From the NCBI GenBank assembly GCA_002293275.1, contig DBCX01000024.1, forward strand, positions 15,371 through 28,401: DNA of 13,031 bases. Reading direction: 5' to 3'. Of this stretch, positions 7,301-13,031 are shown piece by piece (within the stretch, counting starts at the first letter, position 1; the number at the start of each line of letters is the position of its first letter). The notes below the pieces were generated by a model. The model was not told where the DNA came from. It saw only the letters and a list, made by a program, of their open reading frames with translations, and did no database searches. The stretch is from Cyanobacteria bacterium UBA947 (GTDB taxonomy: Bacteria; Cyanobacteriota; Vampirovibrionia; Gastranaerophilales; Gastranaerophilaceae). Both the position numbers and the translations under genes were made by a program.

Positions 7301-8842
7301 TTGTAAAATCCCGGCCTCGTGGAGTTCCACGGCAAGGTTCAAACCGGTTTGCCCGCCGAGCGATGCGATAAGCCCGTCCGGCCGCTCGGTTTGGATGATG
7401 TTTTCCAGCACCTCAATTCGCAGCGGCTCAATGTAGACCTTGTCCGCGATATCTTCGTCAGTCATAATCGTTGCGGGGTTTGAGTTTACGAGCACAACCT
7501 CTACGCCTTCCTCTTTAAACGCGCGGCACGCCTGCACGCCCGCGTAGTCAAATTCCGCGGCCTGACCAATCACAATCGGGCCCGAGCCGATTACCATAAC
7601 CTTTTTTATATCAGTCTTAACAGGCGTAATCTCAACGGTTTTGGCCGGTTTGCGTTTTGAAACCTTCAACTGCGCACGCATTTCGTCTGTTATATTTTCC
7701 GTTGTGATAATGCAGTCCATCGGGTCGTTAATAATCCGTGTTATTGCGCGCGTGTCAACGTTTTTGATACCGACAATGTTATTTTCTTTCATGAATTTGT
7801 CGAGCGTTTGCGTGCTGAGGTAATGGCTCTCGTACTCGCAGGCGCTTTTGACCACAAGTCCGGCCGCGCGGGAGTTTTTGCAGGTGTCCTCGGCGTTGAT
7901 GCCGCAGTTGCCGATTTCAGGGTAGGTCATCACAACAACCTGACCGCTGTTATTTGGGTCAGTCAAAACCTCCTGATAGCCGGCCATAGAAGTATTAAAC
8001 ACGATTTGCCCGGTCGCAGTACCTTGTGCGCCAAAGCTTTCACCGACAAATTCCATGCCGTTGCCCAGCAAAAGCCGTGCAGGGCGCGTGTAACAAGGGG
8101 TGAACTCGCCGCCAATCGTCTCTTCTATTTCGGCGTAAATTTTGCGCATTGCCTCTAATCTGTCCGGCGCGGAGGTTACCGCGCGGCCGATGACCAGATA
8201 GTCTGCGCCTTCTTTTATCGCCAGAGCCGGTGTCGCAAGCCGTTTTTGGTCGTCTTTGGCTGACCATTCCGGCCGGATACCCGGGCAAAGCACCTTGAAA
8301 TCCTCGCCGCACGCTTCTTTTATCCGGCGCGCTTCAAAAACACTTGCCACAACGCCCGTCAAGCCGGCTTTTTTGGCCAGCTTTGCCAGATGCAGCGCGT
8401 AATCATTGACGTTGCACGCGACTTCAAGCTCGTCGTTGAGCGCCTCGTTGCTTATGCTTGTCAAAACAGTCACCGCAAGCACTGTCGGTACATCCCGGCC
8501 AAGCTCTTGTGCGGTTTTGCGCGCGGCCTCCATTGACCGGCGCATCATCTCGACTCCGCCGAGCGCGTGCAGGTTATAAAAGCTCGCGCCTTTGCGCACA
8601 ACGTTTTCCGAGGCTTTTGCAACGGTGTTCGGGATATCCATAAACTTCACGTCCAGAAAATACTGTGCGCCGACCTCATCCATAAACTCAAACAATTCGC
8701 TGCCGTTTGCCGTGTAAAACTGCAACCCGACCTTGAAAACGCCCACGTAGTCTTTGAGCTCGGCCACGAGCTCTTTTGCCTGCGCGATTGTGTCAACATC
8801 GAGCGCCAGCACTATTTTTTCTTTGATTTCCGGGTTTATCAT
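4397..8842 (-). CDS. PyrF / CarA N-terminal domain / CarB fusion lacking the glutaminase domain
   Basis: A single 1481-residue polypeptide. Residues 1-245 are OMP decarboxylase (UMP-forming, last step): DVKFMDIPNT (64-73) carries the catalytic Asp-Lys-Asp set, followed by TVLTS, CPGIRP and VIGRAVTSA. Residues about 250-395 are the CarA N-terminal domain, including GIKNVDTRAITRI (358-370). A Lys-rich linker leads at about 409 into full-length CarB (about 1073 residues): GSGPIVIGQ (419-427), first ATP-grasp with GGSGGGIA, EVNPRVSRSSALASK, oligomerisation part, second synthetase half with GSGPIRIGQG (963-972) and EVNPRASRT, and the C-terminal MGS-like allosteric domain (about 1340-1450). The class I glutaminase domain that normally follows the CarA N-terminus, with its GxCLGHQ nucleophile and HPE motif, is absent. 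The ATG overlaps the pyrC stop (ATGA), with GGAAAGG eight bases upstream. The synthase part should make carbamoyl phosphate from ammonia, or use an outside amidotransferase. Confidence 0.96.
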   Translation of the reverse strand: MINPEIKEKIVLALDVDTIAQAKELVAELKDYVGVFKVGLQFYTANGSELFEFMDEVGAQYFLDVKFMDIPNTVAKASENVVRKGASFYNLHALGGVEMMRRSMEAARKTAQELGRDVPTVLAVTVLTSISNEALNDELEVACNVNDYALHLAKLAKKAGLTGVVASVFEARRIKEACGEDFKVLCPGIRPEWSAKDDQKRLATPALAIKEGADYLVIGRAVTSAPDRLEAMRKIYAEIEETIGGEFTPCYTRPARLLLGNGMEFVGESFGAQGTATGQIVFNTSMAGYQEVLTDPNNSGQVVVMTYPEIGNCGINAEDTCKNSRAAGLVVKSACEYESHYLSTQTLDKFMKENNIVGIKNVDTRAITRIINDPMDCIITTENITDEMRAQLKVSKRKPAKTVEITPVKTDIKKVMVIGSGPIVIGQAAEFDYAGVQACRAFKEEGVEVVLVNSNPATIMTDEDIADKVYIEPLRIEVLENIIQTERPDGLIASLGGQTGLNLAVELHEAGILQKYDVKLLGTKIDAIKKAEDRELFKNLMDEIGEPVPESIIASSLKEAQDFVKQIGFPVIIRPAYTLGGSGGGIAANNNELEEIVHTGLLRSPISQVLVEKSIAGYKEIEYEVMRDANDAAIVICNMENIDPIGVHTGDSFVVAPTQTLRAKECNMLRNSALKIIRALKIEGGCNVQFALDTKSNRYYVIEVNPRVSRSSALASKATGYPIAKVTAKIALGYRLHEIKNAITQKTTAALEPAIDYVVTKIPKWPFDKFASGDRLLGTKMKATGEVMAIGRTFESSFKKAITSIESKNTGLHRKRYSDFSTEELKAMLAVQDDRRIFRVAEALNRGISVSQINKITKIDPWFIAKIKNLCDFETKLKKEPLTAQLYLEAKEKGFLDTEIAVVARKTLKEIEHLRDTNKISASFKVVDTCAGEFEAYTPYYYSVYNEADEYNTPDGKNILVLGSGPIRIGQGIEFDYCCVHAAWAIKKNGYKSIIVNSNPETLSTDFDVADKLFFEPMNIENIMNIIKRENPSGVMVQFGGQTAINLAPQLEKRGVKILGTSLDAIDKAEDRKLFEALLQELNIPQPKGVAVRTESDARKAAQTLGFPLLVRPSYVIGGRGMQVVYNETELLTYFKSALQFSDEHPVLIDQYIEGMELELDAISDGQDILIPGITEHIERAGVHSGDSMAIYPPQNVKQKVLDSLTVYAQKIAQKLQIKGLFNIQFVVKDDKAYIIEVNPRASRTVPIMSKVTGIPMTDIAVNAVLGKSIREQGYTPGLAAATDLICVKVPVFSFQKLNRIDPALAPEMKSTGEVLGVDYVYEKALVKGFLAAGYHFPEPKGDVMLALNNHTKSDGIEIGRSLEKLGFRIVATTGTHKVLAEHGITSKEIKNFDMEKMQEQMKTGQLAFIINTPSNTSREGSEDRGFKIRTISEIYSTPCFTSTDTATAYLQALEYYLKNPQLEYKSLDKYRQKCVNLCKS
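4413..4440 (-). promoter_or_regulatory. Candidate internal promoter at the 3' end of carB for the giant gene
   Basis: On the minus strand a perfect TTGACA (4435-4440) is followed after 16 bases by TGTAAA (4413-4418), four of six matches to the -10 consensus. Transcription would start near 4406, giving a leader of about 56 bases before the ATG at 4350. The boxes lie in the last codons of carB, so they may be chance. No terminator hairpin was found in 4351-4396, so read-through from the pyr operon is also possible. Confidence 0.3.
7643..8107 (-). other. CarA N-terminal domain without its glutaminase half (residues about 246-400)
   Basis: The stretch matches the conserved N-terminal domain of carbamoyl-phosphate synthase small subunits: ARLLLGNGMEF, GQIVFNTSMAGYQEVLTDP, MTYPEIGNCGIN, then VDTRAITR. 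In CarA a class I amidotransferase domain of roughly 200 residues follows. Here the reading frame passes through about 15 polar residues (KVSKRKPAKTVEITPV) straight into the CarB start KTDIKKVMVIGSG. In known structures this N-terminal domain helps dock the small subunit on CarB, so it may be kept here for a structural reason. Confidence 0.85.
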
Positions 8843-9795
8843 AATATTACCTTTCCTGTTAATGTAATTCCTTCAAACGGTGAGAGCTTGCATTTTGACT
8901 TGAAATCCGCGGCGCGGACTGTCCAAACGCAATCTGTATCAACTAAAATCGTCTTGTCATTTTGTATGCGCAGGATTTTTGCGGGATTGAGCGACATTTT
9001 TTCGCTCAGCTGCTCTAATGTCAGGTGTCCTGACTTGACAAGATAGGTGTAACCAACTCCAAACGCGGTTTCAAAGCCTGCAATTCCGGGCGGCGGTGTT
9101 GGGGAGAGCTTTTCAGTCAAAGTGTGCGGCGCGTGGTCGGTCGCAATCGCGTCAATCGTGCCGTCTTTGAGCGCCGCAATTACGGCCTCCACATCCTGCG
9201 GCTTTGCAAGCGGCGGGTTTACGCGAAATTTTGTACTGCCCGTCAGCGAAAAATAATGCGGCGCGGTCTCGCAGGTCAACTGCGGTAAATTTTTTTTAGC
9301 CATGCGAATTAATTCCAGTGATTTTTCCTCTGAAATGTGTGCAAAATGGTATCGGCAGCCGTCCGGCAGGATTTCCAGCTCGCGCTCAACGGCGATTTCC
9401 TCAGAGCCGGTCGCCAAATCTTCCGCGTGCGAAATTAGCAGTATATCAAGCTCTTTGGCAACCTGCATCGCGTCTTGGAGCAGTTTCATATCCTCAACCG
9501 GTCTGCCGTCGTCCGAAAACGCAACCGCACCGGCGGCTTTCAGCACGGCAAAGTCAACCAATTCCTTACCCAGCAGGCCTTTTGTCACCGCGCAAATCGG
9601 GTAAACCCTGTCGCGCTTAATAAATTTTAGGGTTTCAATATTATCGTTGACCGGATTTGTGTTAGCCATCGGGCAGACAGCGCCAAACCCGCCGGCATGT
9701 GCTGATGCCAGACCGGTTTCAATGGTTTCTTTCTCGCAAAAGCCCGGTTCGCGCAGGTGGCAGTGCATATCAACAAACGCCGGAATGTTCAACAC
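8839..9795 (-). CDS. pyrC: Dihydroorotase, compact class I form
   Basis: It closes carbamoyl aspartate to dihydroorotate (third step, cytosolic, zinc enzyme). The 318 residues contain the metal ligands expected of class I dihydroorotases: HCH at 11-13 in DMHCHLREPG, Asp95/96 in FSDDG, H123 in SHAED, H153 in FAHIS and D220 in TDHAPH. Family members are usually about 420-430 residues. This one begins at the HxH strand, so the N-terminal beta-sandwich part is missing, and the segment after HAED is shorter by about 20 residues. The start is GTG at 9795, seven bases after a perfect AGGAGG, and overlaps the end of pyrB, so the short form looks genuine and not mis-started. The stop overlaps the next ATG (ATGA). 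Confidence 0.95.
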   Translation of the reverse strand: MLNIPAFVDMHCHLREPGFCEKETIETGLASAHAGGFGAVCPMANTNPVNDNIETLKFIKRDRVYPICAVTKGLLGKELVDFAVLKAAGAVAFSDDGRPVEDMKLLQDAMQVAKELDILLISHAEDLATGSEEIAVERELEILPDGCRYHFAHISEEKSLELIRMAKKNLPQLTCETAPHYFSLTGSTKFRVNPPLAKPQDVEAVIAALKDGTIDAIATDHAPHTLTEKLSPTPPPGIAGFETAFGVGYTYLVKSGHLTLEQLSEKMSLNPAKILRIQNDKTILVDTDCVWTVRAADFKSKCKLSPFEGITLTGKVIL

Positions 9796-10640
9796 AGCAG
9801 CGCCTCCTGCAAGATTGCCATGCGCACAACCGTACCGTTTTGCGCCTGTTCAAGTATTGTTACGCCTTTTGGGCTGTCCAAAAGCTCCGAGCTTATCTCC
9901 ATATCACGGTTTACCGGTCCCGGGTGCATCAAAATCGCGTTCGGTGCATATTTTTCCAGTTTTTCCGAGGTCAATCTAAAATCGTCTGACAGGTCGCAGG
10001 TTTCACCGGCTTGCGCATGCCGTTCGTACTGCATCCGCAGCATCATCACAACATCCGCGCCTTTAATTGCGTCAATCAGTCTGCTGTGCCAGGTTGCGTC
10101 AATATCGTAGTCCAAACCCGGCGGTGCACAAAGATGAATGTCCGCCCCGAACTGTTTTAGCAGTTTCACATTTGACTTTGCGACGCGGCTGTGCTTTATA
10201 TCGCCCGCAATTACAATCTTTTTACCTGCAACGGTGCCCATTTTGTCTAACATAGTTTCATAATCCAGCAGCGCCTGCGATGGGTGTGATGTCGTGCCCT
10301 CGCCTGCATCTACAAGCTTTATCGGGTATTTCAGCTGCGCGCGGGTGCGTTCAAGCAGCCCGTTGTCGCCGCTGCGGACCACGACCGCGCTAATTCCAAT
10401 AAAATAAAGGTTATGCAGCGTGTCAACAAACGTTTCACTCTTGGCGAACGAGGATTTTGACGCATCAAAGTTCAAAACGTGCAGCCCAAGCCGTTTTGCA
10501 GCCAGTTCAAACGAGAACTTTGTGCGTGTGGAGTTCTCCAAAAACATCATGGCAATGGCTTTGTCAAACGACTTGTATTTGCCCATCTTGAAGGCCTTTG
10601 TGGTGGCCATTATTTTTGAAACGTACGCCTTATCTAACAT
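9789..10640 (-). CDS. pyrB: Aspartate carbamoyltransferase catalytic subunit
   Basis: It joins carbamoyl phosphate and aspartate to carbamoyl aspartate (second step). Visible motifs: FLENSTRT (33-40, phosphate binding), SSFAKSET with K67 at the place of the mobile-loop lysine, HPSQALLD (119-126), MMLRMQ (199-204) and MHPGPVNRD (238-246). At 283 residues it is some 20 shorter than the usual 300-310, all at the N-terminus. The ATG overlaps the end of pyrE by 11 bases and follows AAGGGGG three bases away, which supports this start. No regulatory subunit gene (pyrI) is present, as expected for lineages with unregulated or PyrC-associated trimers. Overlaps pyrC by 7 bases. Confidence 0.96.
   Translation of the reverse strand: MLDKAYVSKIMATTKAFKMGKYKSFDKAIAMMFLENSTRTKFSFELAAKRLGLHVLNFDASKSSFAKSETFVDTLHNLYFIGISAVVVRSGDNGLLERTRAQLKYPIKLVDAGEGTTSHPSQALLDYETMLDKMGTVAGKKIVIAGDIKHSRVAKSNVKLLKQFGADIHLCAPPGLDYDIDATWHSRLIDAIKGADVVMMLRMQYERHAQAGETCDLSDDFRLTSEKLEKYAPNAILMHPGPVNRDMEISSELLDSPKGVTILEQAQNGTVVRMAILQEALLC
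9803..9808 (-). promoter_or_regulatory. Perfect Shine-Dalgarno AGGAGG that fixes the pyrC start
   Basis: AGGAGG on the minus strand, seven bases before the GTG at 9795-9793 and inside the last codons of pyrB. It is the best ribosome binding site in the cluster and argues that dihydroorotase begins at this GTG, without the usual N-terminal segment. Confidence 0.8.
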
Positions 10641-11208
10641 TTGCCCCCTTAGTTTCCGCTCTGCTGCCGGGTTTGACCAGCGGTACGCCCTGTGCGCACA
10701 GCGGGCAGTCGGCCGGGTCGTATGTTACAGGGTCTATTTGCAACAGCGACACAATGTTTAAACCGGTCTTGCCGCAAGTCCTGTCAACGATACAACCGAT
10801 TGCCGCAACCTCAACCCCAAACGGTTCAAGCGCTTCAATGGTTTCGTAAATCGTACGCGCCGTGGTAATAACGTCTTCCACAATCACGACCCGCTCGCCG
10901 CGTTCAAGCGTATAGCCGCGCCGCAGCTCCATCTTGCCGTCTTTGCGCTCTACAAAAAGGTTGCGCTTGCCGGCTTGTTTTGCTGTTTCGTAACCCATTA
11001 TTACCGCACCGATTGCAGGCGATACAACGGTATCAAACTCTGTTGCGGCAAGCTTTTGCGCCAAAATACTTCCGATTTTCTCTGTTAAATCAGGGTATTG
11101 GTACAGTTTTGCGCACTGAAAATATGTATCCGAGTGCAGCCCCGATGTCAGGCAAAAATGCCCGTGCAGGAGCCCTTGCGCCTGTTCTAATACTTCTAAA
11201 ACATTCAT
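10630..11208 (-). CDS. pyrE: Orotate phosphoribosyltransferase, Thermus-type
   Basis: It transfers phosphoribose from PRPP to orotate to give OMP (fifth step). The 192-residue protein has the N-terminal GHFCLTSGLHSDTYFQCA (16-33) and the C-terminal DPADCPLCAQGVPLVKPGSR (164-183), both characteristic of the short Thermus-type PyrE group. SPAIGAVIMGYE and FVERKDGKMELRRGY match the orotate/PRPP site. The PRPP loop reads VIVEDVITTARTI (108-120), where relatives normally have a glycine-containing TTGGS or TAGT; this departure is real in the DNA. The start overlaps the pyrD stop (ATGA) with GAGG five bases upstream. Product feeds the PyrF part of the fusion. Confidence 0.95.
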   Translation of the reverse strand: MNVLEVLEQAQGLLHGHFCLTSGLHSDTYFQCAKLYQYPDLTEKIGSILAQKLAATEFDTVVSPAIGAVIMGYETAKQAGKRNLFVERKDGKMELRRGYTLERGERVVIVEDVITTARTIYETIEALEPFGVEVAAIGCIVDRTCGKTGLNIVSLLQIDPVTYDPADCPLCAQGVPLVKPGSRAETKGANVR

Positions 11209-12107
11209 CTTAACCTCGCTTTCAGTTCATCAAGTGTCTTAAACCCGTTATCTTCCATAAATTTTGCCAAATCGTCCGCTAATTTTTCGCAAATATCAGG
11301 GTGGGTGAAGTTTGCCGTCCCGATTTGAACAGCGTCCGCTCCGACCGCGAAAAACTCCAAAACATCGTCCAGCGTGTAAATCCCGCCCATACCGATGACC
11401 GGAATGTCCACGGACTGCGCAATCCGCTCAACCGCGCCGAGCGCAACCGGCTTAATCGCGCGCCCTGACAGTCCGCCGCGTACGATTTCTTTTGTAAAAT
11501 CAGGGTTTATTTTTATGCCGAGCCCTTTGACCGTATTAATCGCCGAAACCGCATTTGCACCGGCCTTTTGCGCCGCGACCGCAATTTTTTCTATTGAGGT
11601 CACGTTTGGCGTAAGTTTTGCGGTTATATGCCCGCTGAATTCTGCTCGCGCCGCTGAAACCACCTCATACAGCGCTTTTTCGTCCGTCCCGAACTCCAGA
11701 CATCCGTGTGCAACGTTCGGGCACGACAAATTCAATTCAATTGCGCCGACTTTTCCGTCGCAAATTTTGGCCAGCTGCACGTATTCGTCAAGCGTTGAGC
11801 CGGCGATGTTGACGATTTGGACTGCAGCGCCGTTTTTGGCCGTGCGAGATGATATAAATTCTGTAATCCCCATATTCTCAAGCCCGATACGGTTAATCAT
11901 CCCGCAGCAGGTTTCAAATATGCGCGCACCCTCGTTTCCCGGCCGCGGTTCAATCGTAATAGCTTTGGTAACAACGGCCCCGAGCTTGTTCACATCACAA
12001 AAAACACTAAACTCGTCATCGTACCCGTAAGTGCCCGACGCTGCGATAATCGGGTTTTGCAGGGTCAGACCGTTCAAATCAACTCTCAAATCAACCGTCA
12101 TTCCCAT
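11205..12107 (-). CDS. pyrD: Dihydroorotate dehydrogenase class 1B, catalytic subunit
   Basis: It oxidises dihydroorotate to orotate with FMN (fourth step) and passes electrons through PyrK to NAD. The 300 residues show the TIM-barrel FMN enzyme: NPIIAASGTYGY (18-29), INRIGLENMG, ELNLSCPN with the catalytic base Cys129 (typical of class 1, where class 2 has Ser), TAKLTPNV, GGLSGRAIKP (211-220) and IPVIGMGGI (235-243). The neighbouring pyrK supports subclass 1B. Two starts are possible: ATG at 12107, with GAGG four bases upstream, and ATG at 12101, two codons later, which overlaps the pyrK stop as ATGA with the same GAGG ten bases away. The difference is only two residues. Confidence 0.96.
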   Translation of the reverse strand: MGMTVDLRVDLNGLTLQNPIIAASGTYGYDDEFSVFCDVNKLGAVVTKAITIEPRPGNEGARIFETCCGMINRIGLENMGITEFISSRTAKNGAAVQIVNIAGSTLDEYVQLAKICDGKVGAIELNLSCPNVAHGCLEFGTDEKALYEVVSAARAEFSGHITAKLTPNVTSIEKIAVAAQKAGANAVSAINTVKGLGIKINPDFTKEIVRGGLSGRAIKPVALGAVERIAQSVDIPVIGMGGIYTLDDVLEFFAVGADAVQIGTANFTHPDICEKLADDLAKFMEDNGFKTLDELKARLR

Positions 12108-12787
12108 ACGACCTCGCCCCCGTCAAATACCGGCCCGTCGTGACAAATCGTTGCGTTTTGCACCACACCGCCGCGGTTTAGCTTAATCACGCACCCTTTG
12201 CAAACCCCAATCCCGCACGCCATAACCTTTTCCATCGCGATTTGCGATGTTACGCCGCACCGGGTTATTGCCCGTAAAACCACCGAAGGCCCGCAAGCGT
12301 GGATGATTTCGGGCTTGTGTTCGGCTATCAGCCGTTCAAGATGGTCCAAAATCGTGCCGCCAATAATTACCTCATCAGGCTCGAAATCTTTCGGAACTTC
12401 GTCCTCACTTTTGAAAGCGCCGACAAAATGGCTTTGTTTTAAAAATTTGTTCAAAAAGTAAACCGGCGCAATCCCGACACCCGCGCCGATTACAAGCGCA
12501 TGTTTGTCAGAAATATCAAACCCGTTGCCAAGCGGCCCCACAAAATCAATCTCATCGCCCGGCTGCAGCCCGGCAAGAAATGATGTTCCTTTGCCTTTCA
12601 GTTTAAACAGCACGGTCACCGCGCCGTCTTCAAAATCTGCGCAGCTAAACGGTCTGCGCAGCGTCAAATCCGGACACAAGATTGAAACAAACTGGCCCGG
12701 TCGCACGTTGAACCCTTGCGGCGCCTCAAATTGCAGCATAAACATGCCGTTTGCCACTTTTTCTGTTTTTTTTACTTTTCCCTTCAT
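12098..12787 (-). CDS. pyrK: Dihydroorotate dehydrogenase electron transfer subunit
   Basis: It carries FAD and a 2Fe-2S cluster and moves electrons from PyrD to NAD; it works as a PyrD2-PyrK2 complex in the cytosol. The 229 residues contain the FAD-binding RPFS (45-48), GLQPGDEIDFVGPLGNGF (73-90), the nucleotide-binding VIGAGVGIAP (99-108), HACGPSVVLRA, and four cysteines C191, C196, C199 and C215 spaced for the 2Fe-2S cluster. The length is slightly below the usual 250-260. It is the first gene of the operon; GAGGG lies three bases before the ATG. Its end overlaps pyrD by up to 10 bases. Confidence 0.96.
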   Translation of the reverse strand: MKGKVKKTEKVANGMFMLQFEAPQGFNVRPGQFVSILCPDLTLRRPFSCADFEDGAVTVLFKLKGKGTSFLAGLQPGDEIDFVGPLGNGFDISDKHALVIGAGVGIAPVYFLNKFLKQSHFVGAFKSEDEVPKDFEPDEVIIGGTILDHLERLIAEHKPEIIHACGPSVVLRAITRCGVTSQIAMEKVMACGIGVCKGCVIKLNRGGVVQNATICHDGPVFDGGEVVWE

Positions 12788-12836
12788 CTGCCCTCTTGTA
12801 TCAAACTTTTACCCGGAACCGACCGGACCGGTATAT

Positions 12837-12869
12837 AAAAAAAGAAACGGCACTGCCGTTTCTTTTTCT
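12837..12869 (-). terminator. Strong hairpin with T tract in the pyrK leader (attenuator or upstream terminator)
   Basis: A perfect 14-base inverted repeat (12839-12852 and 12854-12867) is centred on 12853, with a GC core (ACGGC/GCCGT); one wobble extends it by two pairs. On the minus strand the right arm ends in a run of seven T followed by ATATA, so it can act as an intrinsic terminator for transcription toward pyrK; it is nearly symmetrical and would also work on the plus strand. It lies between a candidate promoter (12907-12935) and the pyrK ATG, 49 bases from the latter. That position suggests attenuation; end of transcription of the upstream gene is the alternative. Confidence 0.8.
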
Positions 12870-12906
12870 TTTATATTAATAGTACATCTCTTATCTTCAT
12901 AATTTC

Positions 12907-12935
12907 ATTTAACAATACACAAAACTTGCGGTCAA
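12907..12935 (-). promoter_or_regulatory. Candidate sigma-70-type promoter of the pyr operon
   Basis: On the minus strand TTGACC (12930-12935) and TTAAAT (12907-12912) are separated by exactly 17 bases in an AT-rich intergenic stretch. Predicted start is near 12900, giving a leader of about 113 bases that contains the hairpin at 12837-12869. No PyrR-binding consensus was recognised in the leader. Confidence 0.5.
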
Positions 12936-12949
12936 GTAAATGTTAATTA

Positions 12950-12966
12950 AAGTTAAGAATTAACTT
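12950..12966. repeat. Short inverted repeat upstream of the pyr promoter
   Basis: AAGTTAA, GAA, TTAACTT: seven-base arms with a three-base spacer, about 15 bases upstream of the candidate -35 box and overlapping the last codons and stop of the partial upstream reading frame. It could be an operator half-site pair, but an AT-rich repeat of this size can occur by chance. Confidence 0.3.
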
Positions 12967-13031
12967 ACAACAGCGCCTTTGTCCGCGCTGGATAAGCATT
13001 TACGGTATCGCGCAAGGTAGCCTTTTATTTC
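12960..13031 (-). CDS. C-terminal end of an upstream gene, product unknown
   Basis: One minus-strand frame is open for 23 codons from the right edge to TAA at 12962-12960; the two other frames have stops. The peptide (ending ADKGAVVS) is basic and not recognised. Base use resembles the pyr genes (GC-rich third positions such as CGC, GCG, GGC), unlike the AT-rich intergenic DNA that begins right after the stop. The start lies outside the window. Confidence 0.5.
   Translation of the reverse strand, partial: EIKGYLARYRKCLSSADKGAVVS

Noticed and set aside
11395..12030. Plus-strand frame of 211 codons opposite pyrD
   Set aside because: Fully antisense to a clear PyrD with intact motifs; long only because of the codon usage of pyrD.
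12822..12832. Palindrome ACCGG-A-CCGGT between hairpin and pyrK
   Set aside because: Only five-base arms with a one-base centre; too small to support as an operator, though it lies in the leader.
12871..12900. Nine-codon leader frame MKIRDVLLI
   Set aside because: No Shine-Dalgarno and it would begin at the predicted transcription start; no tract of regulatory codons. Mentioned with the attenuator only.
12971..12990. Inverted repeat CAGCGC/GCGCTG with an 8-base loop
   Set aside because: It falls inside the partial upstream reading frame, has no T tract next to it, and six-base arms are common; not called a terminator.

Overview
The window holds bacterial DNA in which every gene I can support lies on the minus strand, so transcription runs from right to left. 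Two blocks fill it: a compact, almost complete operon for de novo UMP synthesis (about 4397-12787), and directly downstream of it the first 1450 codons of a very large multidomain protein of unknown function (4350 down to the left edge).

The operon order in the direction of transcription is pyrK, pyrD (class 1B), pyrE, pyrB, pyrC, then one 1481-codon gene that joins OMP decarboxylase (PyrF), the N-terminal domain of the carbamoyl-phosphate synthase small subunit (CarA) and a full-length CarB. Each gene overlaps the next by 4 to 11 bases, and most have a clear Shine-Dalgarno sequence inside the gene before, so the cluster looks translationally coupled. Together the products cover all six steps from bicarbonate to UMP. 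The odd point is that the glutaminase half of CarA is absent from the fusion and no other glutaminase is seen in the window. As written, this synthase would use free ammonia or borrow an amidotransferase encoded elsewhere. PyrC is also unusually short, and the PyrE PRPP loop departs from consensus.

Upstream of pyrK (12788-12959) a sigma-70-like promoter is followed by a GC-cored hairpin with a T tract that lies between the predicted transcription start and pyrK. This is the layout of a transcription attenuator, although the hairpin could simply be the terminator of the gene further right. The last 72 bases are open in one minus-strand frame and look like the C-terminus of that upstream gene.

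The large left-hand protein has no signal peptide. It has a Gly/Ala-rich hydrophobic stretch, low-complexity linkers with short repeats, a zinc-peptidase-like HELEH module and a module that resembles ADP-ribosyltransferase folds. Base composition changes sharply inside it, from GC-rich in the 5' part to AT-rich further on. It reads as a modular effector, toxin or phage/mobile-element 'polyvalent' type protein, but its role is not known.

The organism is probably an uncultured anaerobe, because PyrD class 1B with PyrK is typical of Firmicutes and several anaerobic lineages. I cannot place it further; gut lineages such as Elusimicrobiota or Gastranaerophilales are guesses. No rRNA, tRNA, CRISPR array, insertion sequence or origin was seen.
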